DNA from: a virus
Virus record (IMG/VR): IMGVR_UViG_3300012917_000009
Span: 1-43,511 of that record
Strand: one strand, 5' to 3'
Length of the DNA: 43,511 nt
The position numbers were made by a program, and so were the translations under genes. The notes under the pieces are model-generated. The model was not told the origin of the DNA and did no database searches. It was given only the letters and a program-made list of their open reading frames with translations. Below, piece by piece: positions 1-6,986 of the stretch. Position 1 is the first letter of the stretch; every line of letters starts with the position of its first letter.

Positions 1-717
1 GCTCTCATTCTGCCGGCTGCGTGGAAAACCATGACTATTCGACCGTTGCGGCTGCTTTCCAACCGGCTGCCGATCGGCTTCCTTCCCAAGACCGCGCCCC
101 GTAACACGCGCTTTCGGATTGACGCCATCGCCGCGAGCATGTGCGTTACCGGTCACAGATTCCCTGATCGCGGCTGCGTCGTAGTAGTACCGCTCGCGCT
201 TGCTCAGCAGGAATAGGTACTCATGCGCCTTCGTCGGGCGGTCGGTCACCGACTCCGGCATGGGATTGGGCTTTGACCAAATGATGTCGGAACGGAGGTA
301 CCAGCCGGCCGCCTGGAGGGCGAAGGCCACGCGCCAGGGGATCCCCACGAGATCCTTCTCTTTCATCTGACCGTCAACGATCGACATCCGCGTGCGCCCT
401 TCAGCTTTCAACTCGACCCACGACTTTTGTAGATCAGGCGAGTCGAACCCAAGGCTAGTCTGATGACTACTCTTTTGCGTCGCGTTACGGTTGTTGTAGC
501 TGTCCCCCAAGTTCAACCAGACCGTTCCATCGTCGCGGAGCACCCGCCATACCTCCGCGAACACCGTCAGTAGGCTCGCCACGTACGCCTCGGGCGTCGG
601 CTCGAGTCCAATCTGCCCAGCGTGTCCGTAATCGCGGAGGCCCCAGTATGGCGGCGACGTGACGACGCACTGGGCGCAGCCATCCGCGAGCGGCAACTGG
701 CGCGCATCGCCACGCAT
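1..717 (-). CDS. DNA amino-methyltransferase (N6-A/N4-C class), partial at left edge
   Basis: Site-specific DNA methyltransferase that would move a methyl group from AdoMet to the exocyclic amine of adenine or cytosine, probably to protect phage DNA from restriction. From the ATG at 717 the catalytic motif IV TSPPYW is at residues 20-25. A block typical of the family follows: DIIWSKPNPMPESV at 144-157, DRPTKAHEYLFLLSK at 159-173 and RYYYD at 176-180. Motif IV precedes the AdoMet-binding FxGxG motif in this subgroup, and FxGxG is not reached within the 239 visible codons, so the C-terminus lies beyond base 1. The start shares TGATG with the stop of the upstream nuclease. Base specificity cannot be read from this fragment. 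Confidence 0.9.
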   Translation of the reverse strand, partial: MRGDARQLPLADGCAQCVVTSPPYWGLRDYGHAGQIGLEPTPEAYVASLLTVFAEVWRVLRDDGTVWLNLGDSYNNRNATQKSSHQTSLGFDSPDLQKSWVELKAEGRTRMSIVDGQMKEKDLVGIPWRVAFALQAAGWYLRSDIIWSKPNPMPESVTDRPTKAHEYLFLLSKRERYYYDAAAIRESVTGNAHARGDGVNPKARVTGRGLGKEADRQPVGKQPQRSNSHGFPRSRQNES

Positions 718-989
718 CAGCATCCCGCGTTCACGCCGACGGCCGTCAGTGCCTCCTGGACCGTATGGACCACCGTCACCGGTACCCGGGCATGGAAAAA
801 CTCCTGATCCGCGGTCAAGCGCCCCCGCGCGGACTTGATCTCCATCAAGACGAACCCCGTGTCGCCGTAGACCAAGAGGTCGGGCACCCCCCGGCCGATG
901 GAGGATAAGTCAATCACCACGGCCCCACACCGGCGGAGGGCGGTCATGATCGCCTGCTGGGGGCCGTCGGTACGACCGCGGCGTCTCAC
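717..989 (-). CDS. VRR-NUC-like endonuclease
   Basis: Small 90-residue protein with the core of a PD-(D/E)XK nuclease of the VRR-NUC type. GRGVPDLLVY at about residues 32-41 supplies the catalytic aspartate and VLMEIKS at about 47-53 the ExK pair. Such stand-alone phage proteins are thought to cut structured or damaged DNA; the cellular relative is FAN1. It overlaps the upstream Cys-rich gene by 4 nt (ATGA) and the downstream methyltransferase by TGATG, so the three are translationally coupled. Pairing with a methyltransferase could suggest restriction-modification, but VRR-NUC genes are common alone in phage replication blocks. Confidence 0.75.
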   Translation of the reverse strand: MRRRGRTDGPQQAIMTALRRCGAVVIDLSSIGRGVPDLLVYGDTGFVLMEIKSARGRLTADQEFFHARVPVTVVHTVQEALTAVGVNAGC

Positions 990-1501
990 CGGCCGATCCG
1001 CGTTGGTTTCGATTTCCCAGCCGCATGGAAATCCGTCGGCTCAGGTTTTGGCTGACTTCGAAATCGCGCACCGGCTGGACACGAGCACGGCCAGCCGTAG
1101 GTGTGGGGACGCGAACACGGCCAGGTGCTGTTGTCCGCCGTATGGACGCGCGGTCGCCCGCAGGTTCTCGCCTCACCACCAGGACACTGCGCCATCACGA
1201 GCCCGTAGTCATCACACGCAGAACAGAGGTAGTGCCATTCCCGTGTCTGCGGCCAGGCCGCCCGTAAACTCTGCTCGAGGCCCCGTTGCCGTTCCTCGAG
1301 CGAGATCCCCTCCGCTTTCTGCGCATCCCATAACCGCATCGCCGCTCGATACGTCTGCGCGAGGGGCCCGAGTTGCTCGGCTGCCCGTGCGGCGCGGAGT
1401 TGTCGTCGCACGTGACGATGCGCCTCCCGTAACGCCTCGGCGGTGTCGGCCGCCGCCAATTGTTCCACGGCCCGCGTCAGGTCATCCGACTGCGAATCCA
1501 T
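986..1501 (-). CDS. unknown, helical N-terminus with Cys/His-rich C-terminus
   Basis: I do not recognise this 171-residue protein. Residues 1-85 are Ala/Arg/Glu-rich and probably helical. From about residue 91 there are many cysteines (CSAC at 93-96, then CPGG, CGRP, PCSRP, PCSCP) with histidines, consistent with bound zinc. It overlaps the end of the replication initiator by 20 nt and the nuclease by 4 nt. Its place directly after an initiator would suit a helicase-loader or primosome accessory role, but no Walker motif is present, so that remains a guess. Confidence 0.6.
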   Translation of the reverse strand: MDSQSDDLTRAVEQLAAADTAEALREAHRHVRRQLRAARAAEQLGPLAQTYRAAMRLWDAQKAEGISLEERQRGLEQSLRAAWPQTREWHYLCSACDDYGLVMAQCPGGEARTCGRPRVHTADNSTWPCSRPHTYGWPCSCPAGARFRSQPKPEPTDFHAAGKSKPTRIGR

Positions 1502-2324
1502 GTGCCACCTCCCACGCTTTCAAGCGATCATCGGCCCAGGAACATTTTAGCGCAAAGATCTTAAAACTCCGGTCGGTCTTCGCAATCCAGACGTCGTCAG
1601 TCGTCAGAATGATTTCGGCCAGTTTCGCGAGCGTCGCATCGTCCCAGAGTGCCACGAGTGAACAGGCATCGTGCCAATCGAGATGCTCCCGTTGCCGATA
1701 GCGCGCGCCATGCCGGAATTTCGTGTAGAGCGCCTGATACAAGCGCACGAGATTGCCAGCACGCTCGGCCTCCGCATCATCGACGCCAGATCGAATCGTC
1801 GGCCACGCGCGCACATCGGCGGCCACGTGCGGACGCGTGACCACCGGAGCCGGCGCAGCCGACTCGCCTTCCTTGCGATCCGAGAGATCCGAAGATCCCG
1901 AAGATCCCGAAGATCCCGCCCGGCTCGCCATGTCCTTGGCCTGTCCTAGGTCTGTCCTAGGCCTAACCTTGGATCGACCTTGGCCACGCGCGTAAATTGG
2001 TGCTGGTAAAACACTTGCGGCTTCGCGTGGGTGGGGATGCTGATGTGATTTGAAGGTGATTACGTGAATATACGACTTGTTTTTGACTTGATATCGAGTG
2101 ATTAGCTTTGATTGTTCTAACGCGGTGAGCGCCGCATCCACATCTAGCTCTTCGGTGGGGAACAACTGGAGCTTGATCGCAAGCGGGCGATCCTCGAGCC
2201 GGCCTTCGCGATCGGCCAGCGTCCAGAGCCCCGCAAATAAGAGCCGCGTGAGCGCCGGCAACGCGAGGAGATCTTCGTTAGTAAAAAAGGTGGGATGGAG
2301 AAGACGAATCCGCGCCGTTCGCAT
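1482..2324 (-). CDS. phage replication initiator, winged-helix (O-like/DnaD-like)
   Basis: Likely origin-binding replication protein of 280 residues. The N-terminus (RIRLLHPTFFTNEDLLALP, then RLLFAGLWTLADREGRLEDRP and an LFP motif) is the typical start of phage replisome-organiser winged-helix proteins. A low-complexity Ser/Gly linker (about residues 135-150) separates it from a C-terminal helical domain with many Trp and Asp residues. I chose the ATG at 2324, ten bases after an AGAGG ribosome site; a GTG at 2333 is also open. The linker DNA holds an origin-like repeat array. No helicase or polymerase is visible in the window, so this protein would recruit host replication proteins. Confidence 0.75.
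   Translation of the reverse strand: MRTARIRLLHPTFFTNEDLLALPALTRLLFAGLWTLADREGRLEDRPLAIKLQLFPTEELDVDAALTALEQSKLITRYQVKNKSYIHVITFKSHQHPHPREAASVLPAPIYARGQGRSKVRPRTDLGQAKDMASRAGSSGSSGSSDLSDRKEGESAAPAPVVTRPHVAADVRAWPTIRSGVDDAEAERAGNLVRLYQALYTKFRHGARYRQREHLDWHDACSLVALWDDATLAKLAEIILTTDDVWIAKTDRSFKIFALKCSWADDRLKAWEVAHGFAVG
1877..1915. repeat. cluster of five GATC sites in 39 bp
   Basis: GATC occurs at 1877, 1886, 1894, 1903 and 1912; the last three belong to a tandem 9-bp unit GATCCCGAA. It encodes part of the Ser/Gly linker of the initiator, so a codon-driven origin is possible. It lies immediately beside the CCTWGG array and may belong to the same origin. Confidence 0.75.
1934..1983. repeat. iteron-like array: five CCTWGG boxes at 11-bp spacing (candidate origin)
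   Basis: CCTTGG or CCTAGG begins at 1934, 1945, 1956, 1967 and 1978, each exactly 11 bp after the last, about one helical turn. The first three are extended by TGT upstream (TGTCCTWGG). Because 11 is not a multiple of 3, the period is not a by-product of codon repetition in the initiator gene that contains it. The array is followed at about 2041-2122 by visibly AT-richer DNA that could unwind. This arrangement resembles the lambda origin inside gene O. Confidence 0.65.
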
Positions 2325-2454
2325 GTGGGGCACCTCTCTGAAAGGTGAAGAAGTGAGCGAGGGGTCCCCGTGTTCAGAGCACGGCGACGTAAAGCAACGG
2401 CCGGCCAGCCGTCACCTCGCTCGAGATCGATGCTACAACATTTGGGCCGGGAAG

Positions 2455-2483
2455 ACTGTACGCAACCTGACACTCGCCGTCAA
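2455..2483 (-). promoter_or_regulatory. sigma70-like promoter for the replication block
   Basis: On the minus strand TTGACG (2483-2478) is followed by 17 bp and TACAGT (2460-2455). It sits between the terminator of the upstream operon and the initiator start at 2324, leaving a leader of roughly 120 nt. Nothing else in 2334-2623 looks like a gene. Confidence 0.5.
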
Positions 2484-2592
2484 CCTCAACCCTACCATTA
2501 CGGCTGGGCTGTGGCCCACAGGTACACCTCAGCTAGTACTTTCGTGTCGGCTTCGTCACTCGGTGGTTAGCTTGCGTCGCCACGGAGCAGAC

Positions 2593-2608
2593 TGTGCAAT
2601 AGTGCACA
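2593..2608. promoter_or_regulatory. inverted repeat, possible operator
   Basis: TGTGCA-ATAG-TGCACA, a perfect 6-bp dyad with 4-bp spacer, lies between the upstream terminator and the promoter of the initiator gene. It has no T-run, so a protein-binding site is more likely than a terminator. No other copy was noticed. Confidence 0.3.
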
Positions 2609-2623
2609 CTTTCCACCAACGCC

Positions 2624-2652
2624 AAAAAAAGCCGGTTCGCTCGGGAACCGGC
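2624..2652 (-). terminator. intrinsic terminator of the early operon
   Basis: Read on the minus strand, GCCGGTTC pairs perfectly with GAACCGGC across a 6-nt loop (2652-2631) and is followed at once by seven T residues (2630-2624). It lies 15 bp after the stop of the last gene of the early operon, whose coding region ends at 2667. Confidence 0.85.
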
Positions 2653-2666
2653 CCTCGACTGTTCGA

Positions 2667-2957
2667 TCAGATGTGGCGGATCACCGAGTCAATGGCGCGC
2701 GTGCTCCGCAGGTCTAAGAGTTTCGCGCGGAGCCGCACGCTTCGCTCCTTGCGCACCTGTTGCTCGTGTTTGTATTTCTGCTCCTCGCGGGTTTCGGCCG
2801 CCTCGATCGCCGCCCGGCTAGCGGGATCGTCGCGCGATATCATCCGGCCCAGGAGACTCGCCATGATTTGACTGCCGAAATCCTTCGATTCCCACGCTTC
2901 GAGGGCTTCGAGCAGGACCGCGATGTCATCGTCAGTGAGATAGGCATCAGTCATCAT
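2667..2957 (-). CDS. unknown, charged helical protein
   Basis: A 96-residue protein with an acidic start (LTDDDIAVLLEALEAWE) and a long, highly charged probable coiled coil from about residue 45 rich in Glu, Arg and Lys. No family is recognised with confidence. ATG codons at 2957 and 2954 are possible; a GGAG lies 3 and 6 nt upstream respectively, which favours 2954. It is the last gene before the intrinsic terminator at 2624-2652. Confidence 0.65.
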   Translation of the reverse strand: MMTDAYLTDDDIAVLLEALEAWESKDFGSQIMASLLGRMISRDDPASRAAIEAAETREEQKYKHEQQVRKERSVRLRAKLLDLRSTRAIDSVIRHI

Positions 2958-3029
2958 GGGCTCCAAGGTGCCGCACTCTGGCGGCCGTCACGCCACTTCA
3001 GCTTCCCGGCTGGCGTTCACCGCCCGAGG

Positions 3030-3317
3030 TTAGCCTTCGTTCTGATCCGGCAAAAACGCGCCGTCCGTGATCTCCACGTCTCGCAATCGGACCGGCGTCG
3101 GGACTTTGTCATTCCCCACGCACAGGAACACCGGCGAGAAGCCCGGCATGTCCCCGATTTGAATGATCCGCACTTTCTCCCCGTCCACGCGGCCCCGGAT
3201 CGCTTGCGTGTAGGGCGCCGCCCACGTCGTGCCCGGCGCAAGCGTCAACGCTCGACCCGCCTGCTGCGTCGCGATCTCTTCCTGCTGTTGGAGCACCGAT
3301 TTCGCTCGAAGACCCAT
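3030..3317 (-). CDS. unknown small protein
   Basis: A 95-residue protein of unknown role. A Gln-rich N-terminal helix (LQQQEEIATQQ) is followed by a beta-rich region (IRGRVDGEKVRIIQIGDMPG, then VFLCVGNDKVPTPVRLRDVEI). The start has a GGCAGG ribosome site. The 125 bp upstream (3318-3442) contains only a 22-codon open frame starting MRVYSVLP at about 3398, not annotated because it has no independent support. Confidence 0.6.
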   Translation of the reverse strand: MGLRAKSVLQQQEEIATQQAGRALTLAPGTTWAAPYTQAIRGRVDGEKVRIIQIGDMPGFSPVFLCVGNDKVPTPVRLRDVEITDGAFLPDQNEG

Positions 3318-3442
3318 GAGACACCTGCCTTCCCTTCAGCCTCGCGCGGCGGGAATTCGTCGATTCACGGGCTGCAGGGGAAGGACGGAATATACGCGCA
3401 TTTCTCCAAACGGCAAGCCCCTTTATGTGGTGATGCCTGATC

Positions 3443-3664
3443 TCAATCGGCAGTAGCTTTTGGGCGAATGCCGTTGATCGTGGTCACGTGGCGCTTCCGC
3501 CGCCGATTCGCCTTCGGTAAGGGATGCTCTTCGATAGCCATGACCTGAACCACAAACATCTTCCCGTCTGGCGCGCGCATTTCTGAGCGCGCGATAAGCG
3601 AGCCTGGTACATGGTTCCAAATCCGCATACGATCCACGCGGAAGATACCGTCCTCGAAACTCAT
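3443..3664 (-). CDS. unknown small basic protein
   Basis: A 73-residue protein with an N-terminal beta-like segment (SFEDGIFRVDRMRIWNHVPG), a central stretch FVVQVMAIEEHPLPK and an Arg/Lys-rich C-terminus (NRRRKRHVTTING). It starts 4 nt after the stop of the preceding gene. No function is assigned; the basic tail could bind nucleic acid. Confidence 0.55.
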   Translation of the reverse strand: MSFEDGIFRVDRMRIWNHVPGSLIARSEMRAPDGKMFVVQVMAIEEHPLPKANRRRKRHVTTINGIRPKATAD

Positions 3665-3668
3665 ACGT

Positions 3669-3980
3669 TCAGCCGGCCGTAGGTTTCGGGCACGTCACCT
3701 GGCGCGGCTCCGGGTCCGGCGGTTCCGATTGTTTCACGCGCTTGCCGTCGTCAATGTCTCGTTTCTCAAACACCGCGTCGTAGACGATGCCCTGCGTATA
3801 TGAACGGTCGCCGTCCATGTGATGCGTCAGGTGCGCGAGTCGATAGCCGGCCTCAAGGTAAATGTTCGCGACCTGCGCGAAATAGAAGGACCATGCGCTC
3901 ACGGTCACAATCGGTTTTCCCTCAGCCGCGGCGGCCGTGTGCCTTGATCGGCCCCAGTTGGCATCGTCAGCATCGGTCAC
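3669..3980 (-). CDS. unknown phage protein
   Basis: The frame is open from 4034, but the GTG at 3980 overlaps the TGA of the upstream gene as GTGA, the junction type used throughout this operon, giving 103 residues. A conserved-looking core (KPIVTVSAWSFYFAQVANIY, then YRLAHLTHHMDGDRSYTQG) precedes a Pro-rich tail containing DPEPRQVTCPKP. I do not recognise the family. Confidence 0.6.
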   Translation of the reverse strand: MTDADDANWGRSRHTAAAAEGKPIVTVSAWSFYFAQVANIYLEAGYRLAHLTHHMDGDRSYTQGIVYDAVFEKRDIDDGKRVKQSEPPDPEPRQVTCPKPTAG

Positions 3981-4342
3981 GCCGGCTCGCCTTCTGGCGT
4001 CTCCGCGAGGACCGCCGCCTGCTGCTGATCCCAAAGCATGGCGGCGTATTCGAGTGTGGTGGCGACGTTCTCTTGCGTTTGTCTGGTGGCGTTGTTCCAG
4101 ACCGGAATCGCAAAGGCGGGAGCATCCCCCAACCCCAACACCTCGCCGATCACGCCTTGGGCGGCCCGGAAGTGGATATAGTTCCGATGCTTCACGTTCA
4201 AGGCCTCCGTCGCGCAGCCAAAACAGATACGCGCGAGGGCGCCATTCGCACAGACATTGCGGTCGTCATCTTCGAGGACATACCGACACCAGCCTTTCCG
4301 CACTTCCACCGCCGCTTGTCGCAAGATCTCACTCGTGGTCAT
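3977..4342 (-). CDS. conserved phage protein, DUF6197-like
   Basis: A 121-residue protein with the pattern GWCRYVLEDDDRNVCANGAL near residues 17-36, followed by EALNV and, towards the C-terminus, IPVWNN with TRQTQENVATTLEYAAML. This matches my memory of DUF6197-type phage and actinobacterial proteins, whose function is unknown. The ATG at 4342 follows GAGGCGAG; a GTG three bases upstream is also open. It overlaps the next gene by GTGA. Confidence 0.65.
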   Translation of the reverse strand: MTTSEILRQAAVEVRKGWCRYVLEDDDRNVCANGALARICFGCATEALNVKHRNYIHFRAAQGVIGEVLGLGDAPAFAIPVWNNATRQTQENVATTLEYAAMLWDQQQAAVLAETPEGEPA

Positions 4343-4376
4343 CACGTCTCGCCTCCTGACCGCTCACCGCTCACAG

Positions 4377-4790
4377 TTACGGCCATTCCAGTACCACATC
4401 CGTCGGATGGAGTGGCTGCGTCCATTTCCAGGAATTCGTATTCGTGATGATGCGATCCCAGCCGTTGCCTTCCATGTTGGACACCAGAATCCGTTCTTTC
4501 TCGGTGGCTCTGGCCTTCACGTCGTCGAGCGTCTCGATGGTGCCCCCGAGGTAGTAGAGCGGGCTCGTGGCCGTCACGCGCGAATCGAGGTCGCGTTCCT
4601 CGCGGCTGCGCGTCGTGAATTGGAAACCATACGGCGTTGCGGCGTGGCGTTCTTTGATGCCGCGGGCGATGCGTTTCGCCTCTTCTATGTCCCACGATGC
4701 GATCGGGCGGGTGGTCGCTTCGGCCACAAACGTACCGGGACTGAAGAGCGTCACGAAATGCGCGATCACCACAGCGGTCTTCTTCTTCAT
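4377..4790 (-). CDS. conserved phage protein of unknown function
   Basis: A 137-residue protein starting MKKKTAVVIAHFVTLFSPG at an ATG that overlaps the HNH stop as ATGA; the frame is open to 4820 but that part lies inside the HNH gene. The C-terminal half contains SPLYYLGGTIETLDDVKARA and then RILVSNMEGNGWDRIITNTN with SWKWTQPL, a recurrent motif of small phage proteins with no known role. The N-terminal stretch is hydrophobic but too short and broken for a clear signal peptide. Confidence 0.65.
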   Translation of the reverse strand: MKKKTAVVIAHFVTLFSPGTFVAEATTRPIASWDIEEAKRIARGIKERHAATPYGFQFTTRSREERDLDSRVTATSPLYYLGGTIETLDDVKARATEKERILVSNMEGNGWDRIITNTNSWKWTQPLHPTDVVLEWP

Positions 4791-5116
4791 CGTCCACTCC
4801 CGTGCCGTTTCTGGTGACAATTCGCACAGAGCACGCGACCGTTTTTGGGATCGAACTTCAGCGCCGGACTGGTCGACCGCGGTTTAATGTGATCGACATG
4901 GCCGGCATCCGCCGTGAGCTCAATCGTCCGTTTCACGCGCCGCCCGCAGAACGCGCACACGTACTTGGAATCGCGCCACACGTGATTTCTGAACTTCACT
5001 TCCCGCTGACTGTCGGCTTTCCGCTGCGCGTCGCGATCCACAACACGCGCCTTGTCCTTCGGCTGCGGACGGCCGACTTGGTCCCCCAGAGTCGGGAGCT
5101 CGCTGAATCGGGTCAC
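4787..5116 (-). CDS. HNH endonuclease
   Basis: A 109-residue HNH nuclease. The zinc-binding CAFC is at residues 54-57, the first catalytic His is in AGHVDHIKPR at 71-80, and LCANCHQKRH at 96-105 supplies the second Cys pair and the final His. The frame is open to 5299, but the GTG at 5116 forms a GTGA overlap with the upstream stop and gives a compact protein. It could be a free-standing homing nuclease or a nicking enzyme; it lies far from the terminase, so a packaging role is less likely. Confidence 0.85.
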   Translation of the reverse strand: MTRFSELPTLGDQVGRPQPKDKARVVDRDAQRKADSQREVKFRNHVWRDSKYVCAFCGRRVKRTIELTADAGHVDHIKPRSTSPALKFDPKNGRVLCANCHQKRHGSGR

Positions 5117-5325
5117 GGTTTGACTCGTTTCGACGGGAAGATTTCCGCTTCGATGCGTGGCAGCAAGTGACGCGCATCGGCCCGTAGCGGCTCGTGACTG
5201 ATCGGCCAGCGCGGCGTGGTGAAGACTTGCCAGAGCGAGCGCGGACGGTTCTCTCGCGCCATATTGCTCAGCACGACATGGCAATCGCACAAGAGACACT
5301 GAAGCATCTGTTCCCGCTCAGTCAT
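5113..5325 (-). CDS. unknown small Cys-containing protein
   Basis: A 70-residue protein with CLLCDCH near residues 10-16, possibly metal-binding, then a Pro/Arg-rich remainder. The ATG at 5325 has a GGGAG ribosome site 5 nt upstream and also overlaps the stop of a 33-codon minigene as ATGA; its own stop overlaps the HNH GTG. Function unknown. Confidence 0.6.
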   Translation of the reverse strand: MTEREQMLQCLLCDCHVVLSNMARENRPRSLWQVFTTPRWPISHEPLRADARHLLPRIEAEIFPSKRVKP

Positions 5326-5423
5326 TCAGGCTCCCACGATTCTCGCGCGGTCCACGCCTCGGGAGCACAGCGCTTCTCGGGCTCACGACGGAAGTGTCGT
5401 GCTCCGGTCGCCCTGGAGGTCAA
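5322..5423 (-). CDS. 33-residue minigene with TTG start
   Basis: This short frame fills the gap between two accepted genes exactly. Its TTG (5423) overlaps the upstream stop as TTGA and its stop overlaps the next ATG as ATGA. The product is basic (ARHFRREPEKRCAPEAW, then ESWEPE) and has one Cys. I do not recognise it. The double-coupled junctions, the same as those of its neighbours, are the main evidence that it is translated. Confidence 0.5.
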   Translation of the reverse strand: MTSRATGARHFRREPEKRCAPEAWTARESWEPE

Positions 5424-5707
5424 AAGGGTGGCTCTTCGTCTGGCAGCATCGCCCGATGTTCGTCACCCCAAATCGGTTCGTTGGTGCCGACGGCTTCATC
5501 TCTGATGTGTGTCCCAGGAGGCGGCGGATCCTTCGGCTTCGGTTTCAGTACGATCCAATCAGGCGCCTTGCTGCCTTCCGCTTTCTTCTGGTTGCGAAAC
5601 ACGACACACGGTTGCCCGTCGATCTGGCCCGTGAAATACGTGCCTCGTTGGCCGGTGCGTGTCCACAACACGCCGCGTTCGTTGGGATCCTTCGTGAATT
5701 CAGGCAT
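5420..5707 (-). CDS. unknown phage protein
   Basis: A 95-residue protein (MPEFTKDPNERGVLWTRTGQ, then YFTGQIDGQPCVVFRNQKK) with a repeating beta-strand pattern and a Pro/Lys-rich segment LKPKPKDPPPPGTH before an acidic tail. The frame is open to 5758, but the ATG at 5707 has a GGAG ribosome site and begins the conserved-looking part. It resembles a small beta-barrel, which is an inference from residue pattern only. Confidence 0.6.
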   Translation of the reverse strand: MPEFTKDPNERGVLWTRTGQRGTYFTGQIDGQPCVVFRNQKKAEGSKAPDWIVLKPKPKDPPPPGTHIRDEAVGTNEPIWGDEHRAMLPDEEPPF

Positions 5708-5764
5708 AGACGGGCTCCGCTCTTTTCTCAAGGTCCAGAACCGTTGAAAGTTCCGCATCGATCA

Positions 5765-6346
5765 TTAAGCAGCCTTCCAAATCCGACCGGCTCGAATATT
5801 GGAGATCGTGCAAGCCTTGACGCCATAGAGCGCCGCCAGCACAGCCGGCCGCTCCGACGACTGGCGAATCGCGCCGATGTCTCCCCATGTGAGCTTCGCG
5901 CGGGCGTGGCGTTCGCCGTATTGATGACGCCGCTTGCTCACCATGTCATGGGCATTGTCGCCGGCCGTTCCCAAGAACAAATGCGACGGATTGACGCAGT
6001 GGCGAACATCGCAGCGATGGCACACGCACGTGCCATGAAAACCTTTACCGGTCGGAATCGGTCCATACGCGAAAATCCACGCGAGGCGATGCGCGGCCAA
6101 ACTCCGACCAGCCTTCCCGTCACTGAATCGGCCATACCCAAAATTCGTGATCGTGCCGCGCCACGGCCAGCACTCATCGGGGCCGCGTTTGTCCACATGC
6201 GTCATGAATCGTTCTTCTGGAGTGCCAACCTGAATCGCCGCGTTGTGGCCCCAGATGAAGCGCTGCGGCCCGTCCTGGCGTCGCGTGCGACTTCGCCATT
6301 GCGACCGGAGCGGTTGGCCGCAGCCGCACTCACACAAGGCAGACAT
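5765..6346 (-). CDS. HNH homing-type endonuclease with C-terminal HTH
   Basis: A 193-residue HNH nuclease of the type found as mobile genes in phages. It starts with a Cys cluster (CECGCG, then a WGHN motif). The nuclease core reads [41 protein letters not shown] and GDNAHDM, with zinc-binding Cys and catalytic His residues. The C-terminus ([15 protein letters not shown], then [15 protein letters not shown]) is a NUMOD-like helix-turn-helix that would set DNA specificity. The ATG at 6346 follows GGAGAG. It lies inside the recombination module and overlaps the exonuclease gene by 17 nt, suggesting insertion at a gene boundary. Confidence 0.88.
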   Translation of the reverse strand: MSALCECGCGQPLRSQWRSRTRRQDGPQRFIWGHNAAIQVGTPEERFMTHVDKRGPDECWPWRGTITNFGYGRFSDGKAGRSLAAHRLAWIFAYGPIPTGKGFHGTCVCHRCDVRHCVNPSHLFLGTAGDNAHDMVSKRRHQYGERHARAKLTWGDIGAIRQSSERPAVLAALYGVKACTISNIRAGRIWKAA

Positions 6347-6986
6347 CACGCTCTCCTTGCAATTGCCGCACGCTGTCTAGCTCGTCCTGAACTTCTCGCA
6401 AGAATTGCCGCACGAGTAGTTCATGGCTATCCCGTTCCGCCTGAGACATCGTGACGCGCACCAGTTTTACGCGCAGTGAGGCGGGAAAGTCCGGGTTGTA
6501 GGAGAGCCAATCACACCACGGCGCGCCCATGACCCACAGTAAATGCTGGATCTGTTTCAGATAGTCGCCCGGCACGATCCCGGTTTTCAGCGTATCCAGA
6601 TGCGTCGCCGGCAGCGGACACTTAGCCTCCACCAATCCGTCGCCCACCACGCCATCGGGGGAGCCGCCCGCCATCAACGTGGCATGGGCGACAAACCCGA
6701 TCCGCTCCACCAGCTCGCCTGTCACGGCTTCGTATTGGGCGAGGGCTTCAGCTTCCCGCTCGATGCCCTGCAACATCGCCGGCGACTGGTAGTCCCGCTC
6801 CTGACTGCGGCCTGTCAGCCGCTCGAGCACGAGTTGGACCCGATAATTCCGTCGGCCGGCCGCTTCCCCGCCGCTTTTGAGCGTCGCGAGCATGTCCGCG
6901 GCCCGGCTCGAGGTCGCCCGACCGAGTCTGGCCTGAAACCACGCCTCGGACCGCTGAGGCGCTTCACAGACGGTGAACTCACGCAC
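6330..6986 (-). CDS. YqaJ-type recombination exonuclease
   Basis: A 218-residue protein of the lambda-exonuclease/YqaJ fold that degrades one strand of double-stranded DNA ends to expose single strands for annealing. Visible are [16 protein letters not shown] near residues 12-27, a Glu in the [12 protein letters not shown] helix, GGSPDGVVG with the catalytic Asp and VEAKCP with the ExK pair, then [10 protein letters not shown]. It begins at a GTG (6986) overlapping the end of the ERF gene by 8 nt, so the two partners are coupled. Together they form a Red-like pair. Confidence 0.9.
   Translation of the reverse strand: MREFTVCEAPQRSEAWFQARLGRATSSRAADMLATLKSGGEAAGRRNYRVQLVLERLTGRSQERDYQSPAMLQGIEREAEALAQYEAVTGELVERIGFVAHATLMAGGSPDGVVGDGLVEAKCPLPATHLDTLKTGIVPGDYLKQIQHLLWVMGAPWCDWLSYNPDFPASLRVKLVRVTMSQAERDSHELLVRQFLREVQDELDSVRQLQGERDVCLV

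Noticed and set aside
898-1701. 267-codon plus-strand open frame
   Set aside because: Antisense to the replication block; composition typical of a shadow frame.
1877-1983. CRISPR-like array
   Set aside because: Units are 9-11 bp without spacers and lie within a coding region; better read as origin repeats.
717-2324. restriction-modification operon
   Set aside because: The nuclease is a VRR-NUC type usually linked to repair, and the replication initiator is part of the same operon, so a dedicated restriction system is not shown.
5399-6454. 351-codon plus-strand open frame
   Set aside because: Antisense to the HNH gene and its neighbours, which have motifs and ribosome sites.
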